Assembly (NCBI RefSeq): GCF_032380655.1
Contig: NZ_JAWDIY010000021.1
Coordinates: 1 to 64,000 of the forward strand
Length of the DNA: 64,000 bases
Reading direction: 5' to 3'
DNA from: Diplocloster hominis
Lineage (GTDB): Bacteria > Bacillota > Clostridia > Lachnospirales > Lachnospiraceae
Numbering within the stretch: the stretch's first letter is position 1; every line of letters starts with the position of its first letter. Below the pieces are notes generated by a model. That model saw only the letters and a program-made list of their open reading frames with translations. It was not told the DNA's origin and searched no databases. The position numbers and the translations under genes are program-made. Positions 33,701 to 40,270 of this stretch are shown one piece after another.

Positions 33701-34774
33701 TTCTCTGTCAGCCAGCTCCTGTAACACTTCATCCGGCACGTCTTCCTTTTCCACGTTCAAGCTGGTATCCGGGTCCACGATCTCCTCATTTTCCGCAGTC
33801 ACCGTCACGCCCAGATCCGATTCCAGAACCACTGGTCCCGCGCTCACCACCCGCACCGTCACGGTGGGGGAAATCACATCATCCCCCACCGACAGATCCT
33901 GTCCTGCCAGGAAGCTTTCATCGACATCCGCTGTAAATATGTAGTCCCCCAATATCGTACTTTCATAATCATCACAGTTCCACTGCACCGGTACAAGGAT
34001 TACACTGCTGTCCGGCTGCCCTGCAGCCACCGGTTCTGTATCCGTCTGCCCTGCATCGGTCGGTTCTGCATTCGTTTGGCCTTCATCTGTTTCTTCAGTA
34101 ACAGGACACACCAAAACCTCCAATGATTCCGGCAGTCCAATCTCCGCCATCTGAGTTTTAAATCCAACTTCACGTACTTCATCCGTATTCCAATTACAAA
34201 ATTCTATAATATTCTTCTGTATCACGGACGGTTCAATATCTGTTTCTTCCATATTATTCCCGGCTCCGGTACCATCTGACGGCTGCAGCAGTTCCGATGG
34301 TATCGGGGATATTACCGCATCCGGAGCTGCAGACGGCACAGATTGGTCCGCCTCAGCCGGGGTTACAGACGGCGCTGGCTGATCCGCCGAAGCCGGAGCT
34401 GCAGACGGTACTGTTTGCTCCGCCGCAGCCGGAGCTGCAGACGGTACTGTTTGCTCCGCCGCAGCCGGTGGAATCAGCGCTGTCAATCCAGTTTCCGTTT
34501 TCGTTGTATCGTTTTTAACCGGTGTTCCGGAGGAAGGCAGCAAAGATGGCACCGGTTCGGCAGTCCCGGATGGTGTCTGAAAAGACTCTTCCGTTATTTT
34601 ACCCTCCGTCTGAACCGCATTTTCTCCCGCATACGCAACCTGCACATGAGTCATGAGTGTACTGCTTATCATGGCACAGGCTACAAGGACAGGAAAGGTG
34701 CGCCCGAACACCCGCCGGCACATCTCTCTTCTTTTTCTCCGCATTTTATGATTCTCTGAATCCGTATGCATCAT
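27743..34774 (-). CDS. Giant repetitive surface protein with beta-helix and carboxypeptidase-regulatory-like repeats
   Basis: 2343 residues from the ATG at 34774 (AAAGGGGGA five bases before). A basic N-terminus and hydrophobic signal (about 25-50) lead to a Pro/Ala/Ser/Thr linker with 12-residue repeats (about 105-128). A right-handed beta-helix-like region follows (about 460-825: NTVIKNHVG, GGVYNASVAKTFIMTGG), then an Ig-like domain near 1005-1095. Eleven repeats of about 85 residues fill roughly 1099-2060. Each starts GG-A-x-V/L-x-G-x-V/I-x-DVN and contains a D-x-x-G-x-Y-x-I-x-x-V/I-PDG core, the CarboxypepD_reg pattern. A helical stretch, a further domain and a C-terminal membrane anchor ending RKKSVHNK close the protein; no LPXTG motif is seen. 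Probably an adhesin or matrix protein; stand-alone gene. Confidence 0.88.
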   Translation of the reverse strand: MMHTDSENHKMRRKRREMCRRVFGRTFPVLVACAMISSTLMTHVQVAYAGENAVQTEGKITEESFQTPSGTAEPVPSLLPSSGTPVKNDTTKTETGLTALIPPAAAEQTVPSAAPAAAEQTVPSAAPASADQPAPSVTPAEADQSVPSAAPDAVISPIPSELLQPSDGTGAGNNMEETDIEPSVIQKNIIEFCNWNTDEVREVGFKTQMAEIGLPESLEVLVCPVTEETDEGQTNAEPTDAGQTDTEPVAAGQPDSSVILVPVQWNCDDYESTILGDYIFTADVDESFLAGQDLSVGDDVISPTVTVRVVSAGPVVLESDLGVTVTAENEEIVDPDTSLNVEKEDVPDEVLQELADREENIDYDDLVCQNLDISLEMDGQQVQPDGRVEVAIQIPGEMSPENFGVYHLAEDGTLTKMQGRVEERSYIFETTHFSEYIGASTYANSTTVSTYSALKNAVSNAGSGDTIRITGTLRMSDTLSVNKNLTFSGGILERAGANAGIDVVSGTLTLNGVTLDGKSVSCDKMALVQVETGGNLIIDQNTVIKNHVGYKEGVTGAGVPYEGPPAVHIMGSGTLKSGSIINNKDDAKGTGVRINEYGVFIMEGGLISGNTITDDSQKFGGAGVYNLGSFYLRGGRISDNHVPENIGLGGGVYNASVAKTFIMTGGVIESSNTAFRGSGIYHSAVKEAGVQLHISGNAQVNAEIYLDYNAGVTDKYIYLDSPLNYAITVNPNNYSEGKVIARVSGSVTDSSQIDNILSQSIRKIAVPVQGNGTVWYTYKAGKTISITRTKPDYIKNTVYVDGKNGDDSTGDGSKDNPVQSFEKAKDYLEYNGTIVVINPVIVGDDQTWELPSSVYGNNSKVISNPDSGNPVVVVTPGGILNLGDISIRNPAGETVVVTEGGTLNTTADTSLSGKGGGNGVTKNVPAVSGTLDNLESAGPPYCQSGQAYSMTLTADPGYMLPDTIEVEMGGNALVPGSGYTYDKETGVITIASVTGSVKVTAFANPIPIQLTADSDKIGGYVSFAIQQVEFKVTGGTGDAAVSLQSGTLPQGLALENNQIFGTPTEAGNGTLTILARDANGAEDSVEISVDIQKGKGSIIGKVTDVNDHPIQGVQVTFRKTDGDDGVSGTTVTDENGKYTFAGLPDGKYTVTAEKDGKSKNTYLIISSDGMIVSGVRDIEMEIGGADVAGKITDVNGQGLKGALVTLKDKSGHTQTVQTSTDAEGNYKFSNVPDGDYNITVKYVTGTGPEAAVITAEGELKVSDDGQTVTGSKDAQLQTGGAELTGTVRDVNHRPVEEALVVVTDDTGKEMGRNTTDSSGNYTISNIPDGNYLITFEKDNGQISSSAEIAGNGQTVTGTGEIMLPVGGADVSGTIKDVNSRPVSGAQVTIKGADDKVIGQDTTDADGKFMIPNVPDGTYHMTIESGDETRTQEVVIADYGQSVTGDGELKLPLGGAGISGTVKDVNELPVAGAEVVIRDGSGKELGRDTTDSNGGYTIPNVPDGTHNITAEIGGKTETVQVTVADEGQAVTGDKNVQLPTGGADINGSIQDVNGRPVPGAEVILKDQNGKELGRDTTDEEGKYTISNVPDGIHKITIESGDKTKIKEVVVADHGQTVNGEVQIKTGGAEVSGKVTDVNKQPMEGAEVVIRDGSGNELGRGTTDSNGDYVISNIPDGDHEVIIEKDGKTETGQVKIRDYGSNVDNDDEVKLPIGGAELKGTITDVNGNPVEGANVVVKDDTGNVLGQDTTDRNGKYTITNVPDGNHEVTVDKEGKKQTGSVEIKDKGQTIDGTDDVQLPVGGAEVGGTVTDVNGKPVEGAEVVIKDQKGQELGRDTTDADGQYHISNVPDGSHDLTAKKDGKTETVNVYISQNGQTVEKEQNTKLQVGGASVGGTITDADGKPIEGAWVTVKDKNDTELGRGKTDQNGQYEITNIPDGEHSLTVEKDKKANTSGLKVDGEKVTEVDGRQGVTADVNKNLGAEIGGTVTGDYDQPVSGAQVTVKDGQGKILKTDTTDENGQYRVDDLPDGTITVTITHPKYPEQSFQVAVDGGKADTTGDRQIQKDPQVKTAEDEIRALADPAAGDEAQIRALRDKLAQAKEKYDNLGSKSGQLDDELIRKLDQLIRTVSSLEVKIDSQQAGTQASLKGNPEELIGLAVSPAEIRNSRSIEVVVTILKKEADPTEKQQIQQIADGRITGAYFDISVVKNITWQDGSQQRILVNSVPKELIFTIAIPEEMRNGKDYQVARYHGNSAELLQTTQNGNSLEFRSDKYSTYAIIYTPEKKEVPVVNQGNDNSGGGDSGNRILAAGTADKAPVGTLLILNLAALMAITALFLVRKKSVHNK
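34391..34462. repeat. Perfect 36-bp tandem duplication inside the surface-protein gene
   Basis: 34391-34426 is repeated exactly at 34427-34462 and encodes a 12-residue AAAEQTVPSAAP unit in the wall-spanning linker. Related but diverged units lie next to it. Such exact repeats change in copy number easily. Confidence 0.9.
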
Positions 34775-35080
34775 AAAATCCCCCTTTAGATCCATAGTGA
34801 TGTAGCAACCCAAAAGCCGCTGGTTAATAGTTACAGAAAAAAAGCTGACAGATAACTAAATCCAAAGATACGAAGGTCATCTGCCCGGAGAACCTTCCTT
34901 AATATACAAGAGTTGTAATAAGCTTTTACTCTCTCCGATATCTATTTCGTTAGATATAAATATAGCATTTACGGACATACCATGAAACAGTTCGAGGGCA
35001 TTTGTGATTTATTTGTGATTTTTGTGAAGCACATTTAGAAATAAGACAGACGAGCCGGTTAGACCTATACTCCAAAAAAA

Positions 35081-35121
35081 CCGGTACTTTAGATAAATTC
35101 CTGTTTATCTTAAAGTGCCGG
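35081..35121 (-). terminator. Strong minus-strand terminator without an upstream gene
   Basis: CCGG.ACTTTA.ATAAA pairs with TTTAT.TAAAGTGCCGG (35081-35097, 35103-35121, one bulge). On the minus strand seven T residues follow (35080-35074). The nearest minus-strand gene (NUDIX, stop at 35735) is more than 600 bp away and the long palindrome at 35388-35619 lies between. Confidence 0.75.
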
Positions 35122-35187
35122 CATTTTACTTTTTATATTGCGATACCTCTTTTTACTTACATAAATTGTTGGAATCTTCCATACAGA

Positions 35188-35282
35188 TTTTTCAGAGACC
35201 ATTTATCTTTTCTGTCGGAGATAAGATAAGTGCGTGGGTAGATGTCAATAAAGTTTTTCAGCGACCATTTATCTTTTCTGTC
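35188..35282. repeat. Two direct copies of a 29-bp repeat
   Basis: 35188-35216 and 35254-35282 differ at one base (core CCATTTATCTTTTCTGTC), 66 bp apart. They are non-coding, in the gap between the surface-protein gene and the long palindrome. The 34814-35080 stretch nearby holds the surface-protein leader, in which I see no known riboswitch. Confidence 0.9.
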
Positions 35283-35387
35283 CTACACTCCGAAACCAAC
35301 TCCATCTGATTTTACCAGATTTTTTTAACCCCTCTTCCACACTCTAAACTATAGTAGGAAGCTTCTACGCCTATATTAGTGCAGGGT

Positions 35388-35619
35388 CTGATGGCTCCAG
35401 GTTGTGGGAGGGCACCCGGAGGAAAGGACGGGGCAATTCTCCTCTTAGAAAAAGCATGGCCGAATAGCGGAGGGAGACTCAAGTGAGAATGGAGGCTCTC
35501 ACGCCGACATTCTCACTGCTTTCAGAGGCTCCCGGAGCTGCCTATGAGGTTGCTTTTTCTAAGAGGAGAATTGCCCCGTCCTTTCCTCCGGGTGCCCTCC
35601 CACAACCTGGAGCCATCAG
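35388..35619. repeat. 232-bp quasi-palindrome with perfect 69-bp arms
   Basis: 35388-35456 and 35551-35619 are exact reverse complements. The 94-bp interior continues the symmetry imperfectly, with GTGAGAATG facing CATTCTCAC near 35484 and 35508. A transcript from either strand would form a hairpin of more than 80 bp. No coding potential is evident and there is no target-site duplication. Confidence 0.97.
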
Positions 35620-35734
35620 GCCCGTCCCCCGCAATTCCCCCCTAAGCATTTCCAGACATTAACCATAAATCACATTCCAAAATAGAAATCCGGCCAAAGA
35701 GCTTCCGCTCCCGGCCGGATGAATAAACAACGCA

Positions 35735-36187
35735 CTAGAAATACTTTCTGCTGCCCCAGAGGTTGCTTTTCTTCAAATCCAGATATTCATTATACGCCTT
35801 TTCCAGAATTTGCTTCTCATTTGTGAACTTCAGCAGATGATAGGCCTCGTGGAATTTATAATAGCCCGAATCTACGAAGTATTCCTCCCGCTGCGGCTTG
35901 CTGTAATAGCTGTCCGCCATCATCAGATACCAGTGTACATCTTTTTCCACTGTATCCTCCGGAACACTGAAGGAATATTGACTTTTACCTATATACTTGA
36001 TGATCTGCGCATTGACTCCTGTTTCTTCAAGCACTTCCCTTGCGGCTGTATCCTTGAATTCTTCACCCTGTTCAACCGTTCCTTTTGGTAAAACCCAGCC
36101 TTCGTATTTATTCTTATAATTCTTATATAAGACTAAAATTTTTCCCCGAAATATAACCACACCGCCGCAGCTTGTTGCTTCAATCAT
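35735..36187 (-). CDS. NUDIX hydrolase
   Basis: 150 residues. The Nudix box is complete, GTVEQGEEFKDTAAREVLEETGV (about residues 37-59), with the catalytic REVLEE core. The N-terminal ATSCGGVVIF strand and length resemble the diadenosine polyphosphate/ADP-ribose subgroups, but the substrate (a nucleoside diphosphate linked to another group) cannot be assigned. AGGAGGAA precedes the ATG. It stands alone; the methyltransferase remnant and ftsW lie upstream on the same strand. Confidence 0.93.
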   Translation of the reverse strand: MIEATSCGGVVIFRGKILVLYKNYKNKYEGWVLPKGTVEQGEEFKDTAAREVLEETGVNAQIIKYIGKSQYSFSVPEDTVEKDVHWYLMMADSYYSKPQREEYFVDSGYYKFHEAYHLLKFTNEKQILEKAYNEYLDLKKSNLWGSRKYF

Positions 36188-36244
36188 TGCAATTCCTCCT
36201 GCCCGTAAGGTGTGTCAAACTGACTGTTTTTTAGTATACCTCTT

Positions 36245-36752
36245 TTACAGTCGATTTGCAACCCATTGTTGTAAATTGGAGGACGAGGCAAATTGGAGGA
36301 CGAGACGCCAGGCGTCAGGCACCATGCACCAAACTGCTTTATTGCATCGGCGCTGTGTTGAATAGGAAGATCCTGTGTGCTTCCCGTGCCATTTTGAAAT
36401 TTCTGCCGGATGGAATAATGCGCGGTAGACAGGTTTCAGCCTCTGGACATATTCCGGGTCCGTCAGGTAAAGAGTGGCCTGATGGTTTAAGCAATTACGC
36501 AAGGATGTTATTTCATCCGGCGTGTTTACCCCCCAATGCAATTCTGCTTCGGTTTTCTTTAACGCTCCTAAACGCGTCACTTTGCTGACCGTCATTTTCG
36601 AGAATACGTCAAATATCCATGCGGCGTCCCCGAACTTACCGGTAACCGCATGGAACAGGGAAGAGACGTCGTCCTGATTCAGATCCGTATTTCTGTCCCC
36701 GCAGATCTTATAGGCGGCGTTCCCTTCTGCCGGCCACGTCCACGATAAGGAT
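36245..36752 (-). pseudogene. Remnant of a LCMT-like SAM-dependent methyltransferase gene
   Basis: An open frame of about 169 codons follows the ftsW stop and lacks any start codon of its own (the first in-frame ATG, 36835, is inside ftsW). The stretch NQDDVSSLFHAVTGKFGDAA, WIFDVFSKM and ELHWGVNTPDEI resembles the C-terminal half of leucine carboxyl methyltransferase-type enzymes (pattern: a beta-strand ending FDxFS, then RWGxxxPxEI). The SAM-binding N-terminal half is missing. The 3' end runs into REP-like sequence at 36273-36316. Family assignment is tentative; alternatively it is an unrelated hypothetical gene. Confidence 0.4.
36273..36316. repeat. 15-bp direct repeat and adjoining GACGCC palindrome (REP-like)
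   Basis: AAATTGGAGGACGAG occurs at 36273-36287 and 36290-36304, followed by GACGCCAGGCGTC (36304-36316) and CAGGCACCATGCACC. The combination resembles REP-type intergenic repeats. Confidence 0.65.
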
Positions 36753-37916
36753 CTAATCCTTAAACTTAATCTGTTTGGACACAGCCAGGGCCAATCCCAT
36801 CTCTGCCATAAGGAACAGGATCGAAGTTCCCCCATAGCTGATAAACGGCAGGGATATCCCCGTAGTGGGAATCAGGTTGATCACCACCGCGATATTTAAC
36901 ACCACCTGGATCGCAATATGGGAAAAGATGCCGGTCACCAGAAGAGAACCGTATAAATCCGGCGCGTTTCTGGCGATGAAGAGCAGGCGGTACAGGAGCA
37001 GAATAAACAGCAGGGTTACAAGCGCCGCTCCGAAAATCCCCAGTTCCTCACAGATAATAGAAAAAATCATATCGTTCTGAACTTCCGGTATGTAAAATTT
37101 CTGGGCGGAATTGCCCAGGCCTTTTCCGAAAAATCCCCCGTTCCCGATGGCGTACAGTCCCTGCATCGTCTGATAAGCCCAGTCATTGGCATGGGTTTCC
37201 GGGTCCAGCCAGGCCAGGATACGCTTGATACGAAACGGTGTGGAGTCATCCATATAGGCGGAAAAATCAATGTGCTGCTTCAGATAGTTAATGCCGAACA
37301 CAATGCCGCCAAACCCCAGTATTCCAAGACCCACGAAAGGAATCGTCCTGGGGTGGACGATGAATAACAGGATTGCCGTGATTCCTATGACAATGATCGC
37401 GGAGCTTAGATTATCTGTAAAAATATAGAGCATCAAAGCTGCCAGTACCCCTACGCCCATGATCAGAATGGAACCCTTGATTTTCTTGACTCCGCTTCCG
37501 ATCTTCACGATCAGGTAGGGAATAAAAAGGATAACGGCGATCTTCACAACCTCTGCCGGCTGTAAACGAAGGTTCCCGCGTCCAATCCAGCGGGTCGCTC
37601 CTTTTGCCTCGATCCCTAACGGGGTCAGGACCAGAAGTACCATGATCAGTGAGACGATATATCCAAAAAAAGCAAATTTGATCCAGATATGATAGTCGAT
37701 GTTGGCAATAATCAACATGACAGTAAGGCTTGCAAGGCTGATCAGGCCCTGCTTGCGAAACCAATACATTCCATCCCCATACTGAAGCTGCGCCGCGTAG
37801 GAACTGGCGGAATACAGCATAATCAGACCAAAGCACACAAGGAATATGACCACCGCGAGCAGATTATAATCGAAATACCTTTCCCGGTTTTTCTTAAAAC
37901 CATATTTTCTAGCCAT
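36753..37916 (-). CDS. ftsW: FtsW/RodA/SpoVE-family SEDS protein (FtsW-like)
   Basis: 387 residues, about ten membrane spans. SEDS landmarks: GLIMLYSASSYAA in the first helix, KGATRWIGRGNLRLQPAEVVKI, NGGFFGKGLGNSAQKFYIPEVQNDMIFSIICEELG and IPTTGISLPFISYGGTS near the C-terminus. The family polymerises lipid II into peptidoglycan together with a class B penicillin-binding protein. FtsW (division) fits the motif set, but SpoVE (cortex) cannot be excluded. The gene stands apart from any dcw cluster. GGAG precedes the ATG at 37916. Confidence 0.93.
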   Translation of the reverse strand: MARKYGFKKNRERYFDYNLLAVVIFLVCFGLIMLYSASSYAAQLQYGDGMYWFRKQGLISLASLTVMLIIANIDYHIWIKFAFFGYIVSLIMVLLVLTPLGIEAKGATRWIGRGNLRLQPAEVVKIAVILFIPYLIVKIGSGVKKIKGSILIMGVGVLAALMLYIFTDNLSSAIIVIGITAILLFIVHPRTIPFVGLGILGFGGIVFGINYLKQHIDFSAYMDDSTPFRIKRILAWLDPETHANDWAYQTMQGLYAIGNGGFFGKGLGNSAQKFYIPEVQNDMIFSIICEELGIFGAALVTLLFILLLYRLLFIARNAPDLYGSLLVTGIFSHIAIQVVLNIAVVINLIPTTGISLPFISYGGTSILFLMAEMGLALAVSKQIKFKD

Positions 37917-37972
37917 TCAAATTCTCCATTTCGTTATCCTTGGTACAAGCTCTAATAAATTATTATTATAGA

Positions 37973-39784
37973 CTAACGAAGAGCAATTTTCAACAGCTCG
38001 ACAAAAGTATCTGCATTTTCCTGGGCCAGTACTTCCCGGACCAGAGTTGTCCGGTCTGTGATAATATTATCCACCCCGATACTATTCATACGCATCATAT
38101 TTCCCTTGGCGTTTACGGTCCAGGCATGCACCTGTTTTCCGGCCTCATGAGCGCTTCGGACCATGGATTCCGTCACATAAATATATTTCACGCTGAGCAG
38201 ATCCGCGTATTCAAGCCTTGATACGTCCCCATAAGCCACGGACATGATATAGCCTGTGGTCATTCCCGGATTCAGCTCCTTTACCTGCCTGAGGAAATGA
38301 TAATCCATGGAGGTGACGATACACTGGTCTTCCATATGGTATTCCTCGATTAACCCGATTACCTTGGGTACGATATCCTCGTTATGGCCATTGGATTTGA
38401 TCTCAATATTCAGATTCAGCTTTCCCTTGCAGTAATCCAGCACTTCACTCAGCGTGGGGATCGGCTCGCCTGCGAATTCTTTCCGAAACCAGCCGCCGGC
38501 ATCCAGATTTCTGATCTCATCGTAGTTCACTTCCCAGATCTTTTTATTTAACCCGGCCGTTCGCTTCAGACTGCTGTCATGCAGAAGGATCAGCTGCCCG
38601 TCCTTCGTCTCCTGGATATCGATCTCTGCATAATCCGCCAGCTCCTCCACCGCGTTCATCAGGGCGGACATCGTATTTTCAGGAGCCGTCCTGGCCCCTC
38701 CTCTGTGGGCGGTAACCTGGGTGGTTACGAAAATATCATCGGCCAGCACCACCCGCTGGCTGATCAGATACCATCCGTAGACCAGTTCCAGAGCCGCGAT
38801 GCACATGCCGATCACCATGGCCACTCTCTTTCGGCCAAATTTTCGGAACAGCCTGCTCTTCCCGTAGTCGGGCAATTGATCCGGCAGACTGCCGGGTTCC
38901 TGCGCGGCCTCCCGGTACATCGTGTAGATCAGCACCAGATTGCACACGGTGCCCACCACACCTGCCACATATCCCATACCTACCCGGACCCAATCCTCGA
39001 TCTTCAACAGGACGCCCAGCGCGATCGCCGCATCCTTGGTGAAATGCACAAAAACAGCCGCCAGAAAAGAAAACAGAAAATAGAACGCGGACAATACCAC
39101 AACAAGAGCAATATTCCAGACCAGCAAACGGCCTAAAAACCTTCCGTAATGCCGACCCGTAATGCTCCTGCTATCCCGGAACCAGTCTTTCACCCGTCCC
39201 CTTTTCATAACAGCGGCCGGCACCGCCAGAAAAAGCTGCGTACACAGCAGCAGGAAAGCCACAAACAAGAGGATCAAAATTACCGGATATTTAATTTTAC
39301 TGATCAGAATCTGAATAGCATAATTCAAAATCTTTATATTAAAAAACTGTCTTACCAGATAATGCAAAGTCAGAAACGGCATGAGCGTCAGAATACCAGG
39401 CAGCCACATCAGACGGTTCTTCCTGACAAAGATCTCCATCTGACGGCTTCCGATCAGAATAATATCCGTAACCGTGGCCCTGACCTTTCTCTCCGAATAA
39501 TGAAAACAGCCCAGCAATACGGACACCTCAAACAGAAGAAGAAATAACATCACAATCACATAGACGCTGAACAGCAGAATCGTAAGCGGATTCTTTATAA
39601 AATCCAAAAAATTCTCCGCTGTCAGATAACTATACCCCTGTCTTTCCAGCAGCAGCAAAATCCCCTGACGCAGCAGATAGAGCAGCGTCGCCGAAATAGC
39701 AATATGCAGACCCACCTCAAACAACAGCAGGCTTTTCATATTAAAATTCAGAATCTCTCTTGCTTTTTTAAAACAGGTCCGCAT
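37973..39784 (-). CDS. Membrane-bound glycerophosphodiester phosphodiesterase
   Basis: 603 residues from the ATG at 39784 (GAGGT about nine bases before; a TTG three codons earlier is possible). The N-terminal 330 residues contain about eight hydrophobic segments (GPDPase membrane domain type). The C-terminal domain is a GDPD TIM barrel with VTAHRGGARTAPENT, the metal-binding EIDIQETKDG and LLHDSSLKRT. Such enzymes split glycerophosphodiesters, or lipid or teichoic-acid-related substrates at the membrane, to glycerol 3-phosphate and an alcohol; the substrate is not known. It lies 56 bp upstream of ftsW on the same strand; co-transcription is possible. Confidence 0.93.
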   Translation of the reverse strand: MRTCFKKAREILNFNMKSLLLFEVGLHIAISATLLYLLRQGILLLLERQGYSYLTAENFLDFIKNPLTILLFSVYVIVMLFLLLFEVSVLLGCFHYSERKVRATVTDIILIGSRQMEIFVRKNRLMWLPGILTLMPFLTLHYLVRQFFNIKILNYAIQILISKIKYPVILILLFVAFLLLCTQLFLAVPAAVMKRGRVKDWFRDSRSITGRHYGRFLGRLLVWNIALVVVLSAFYFLFSFLAAVFVHFTKDAAIALGVLLKIEDWVRVGMGYVAGVVGTVCNLVLIYTMYREAAQEPGSLPDQLPDYGKSRLFRKFGRKRVAMVIGMCIAALELVYGWYLISQRVVLADDIFVTTQVTAHRGGARTAPENTMSALMNAVEELADYAEIDIQETKDGQLILLHDSSLKRTAGLNKKIWEVNYDEIRNLDAGGWFRKEFAGEPIPTLSEVLDYCKGKLNLNIEIKSNGHNEDIVPKVIGLIEEYHMEDQCIVTSMDYHFLRQVKELNPGMTTGYIMSVAYGDVSRLEYADLLSVKYIYVTESMVRSAHEAGKQVHAWTVNAKGNMMRMNSIGVDNIITDRTTLVREVLAQENADTFVELLKIALR

Positions 39785-39860
39785 GGCAGTCAACCTCTTA
39801 TTCCAATCGTATGATATATGAATCCCGATAAACTTAAATATTCTACTCTCATAATCTCTC

Positions 39861-39967
39861 AGGTATACACCCCAGGCCTATGATAACAATGTATAAACGC
39901 AGGCATACACCCCAGCCTATCATAACAATGTATAAACGCAGGCATACACCCCGGCCTATCATAACGC
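39861..39967. repeat. Three tandem copies of a 39-40-bp repeat
   Basis: Units 39861-39900, 39901-39939 and a partial 39940-39967, core GGCATACACCCC..CCTATCATAAC. The array directly abuts the left arm of the palindrome at 39969. Confidence 0.9.
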
Positions 39968-39968
39968 A

Positions 39969-40251
39969 GGGAGGAGAGGAAAGCGGCAGGGCCTTGGGGG
40001 AAGCGGCTGCAAATCTCGTGGGGCCAAATCGCTTGAGGCCGGGCCTTAGAACGGATTACGCAGAAGAGGACGAAACCTCGCAGGACCCGGGGCACTGTCT
40101 GAGCCGCTTTCCGGCGAGTTTGCCCCGGGTCCTGCTAATCAGAGGTTTCGTCCTCTTCGGAGTTATCCGTTCTTAGGTCCGGCCGATGCGATTTGGCCCC
40201 ACGAGATTTGCAGCCGCTTCCCCCAAGGCCCTGCCGCTTTCCTCTCCTCCC
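39969..40251. repeat. 283-bp quasi-palindrome with perfect 64-bp arms
   Basis: 39969-40032 and 40188-40251 are exact reverse complements. The interior keeps shorter matching blocks (GAAGAGGACGAAACCTC with its complement; GCAGGACCCGGGGCA with its complement), so nearly the whole element folds on itself around 40110. It lies between the nhaC stop and the GDPD start, both genes on the minus strand. No coding potential or target duplication is seen. Confidence 0.97.
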
Positions 40252-40270
40252 GGACCACTATAATAAGTCC

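Noticed and set aside
34814..35040. Leader of the giant surface-protein gene considered as a cyclic-di-GMP or other riboswitch
   Set aside because: A few stems (GAAGGT/ACCTTC, CGGAGA/TCTCCG) exist, but none of the conserved bases of known riboswitch classes could be found.
35115..35309. 64-codon plus-strand frame over the 29-bp direct repeats
   Set aside because: Its repeated peptide simply reflects the DNA repeat; no ribosome binding site.
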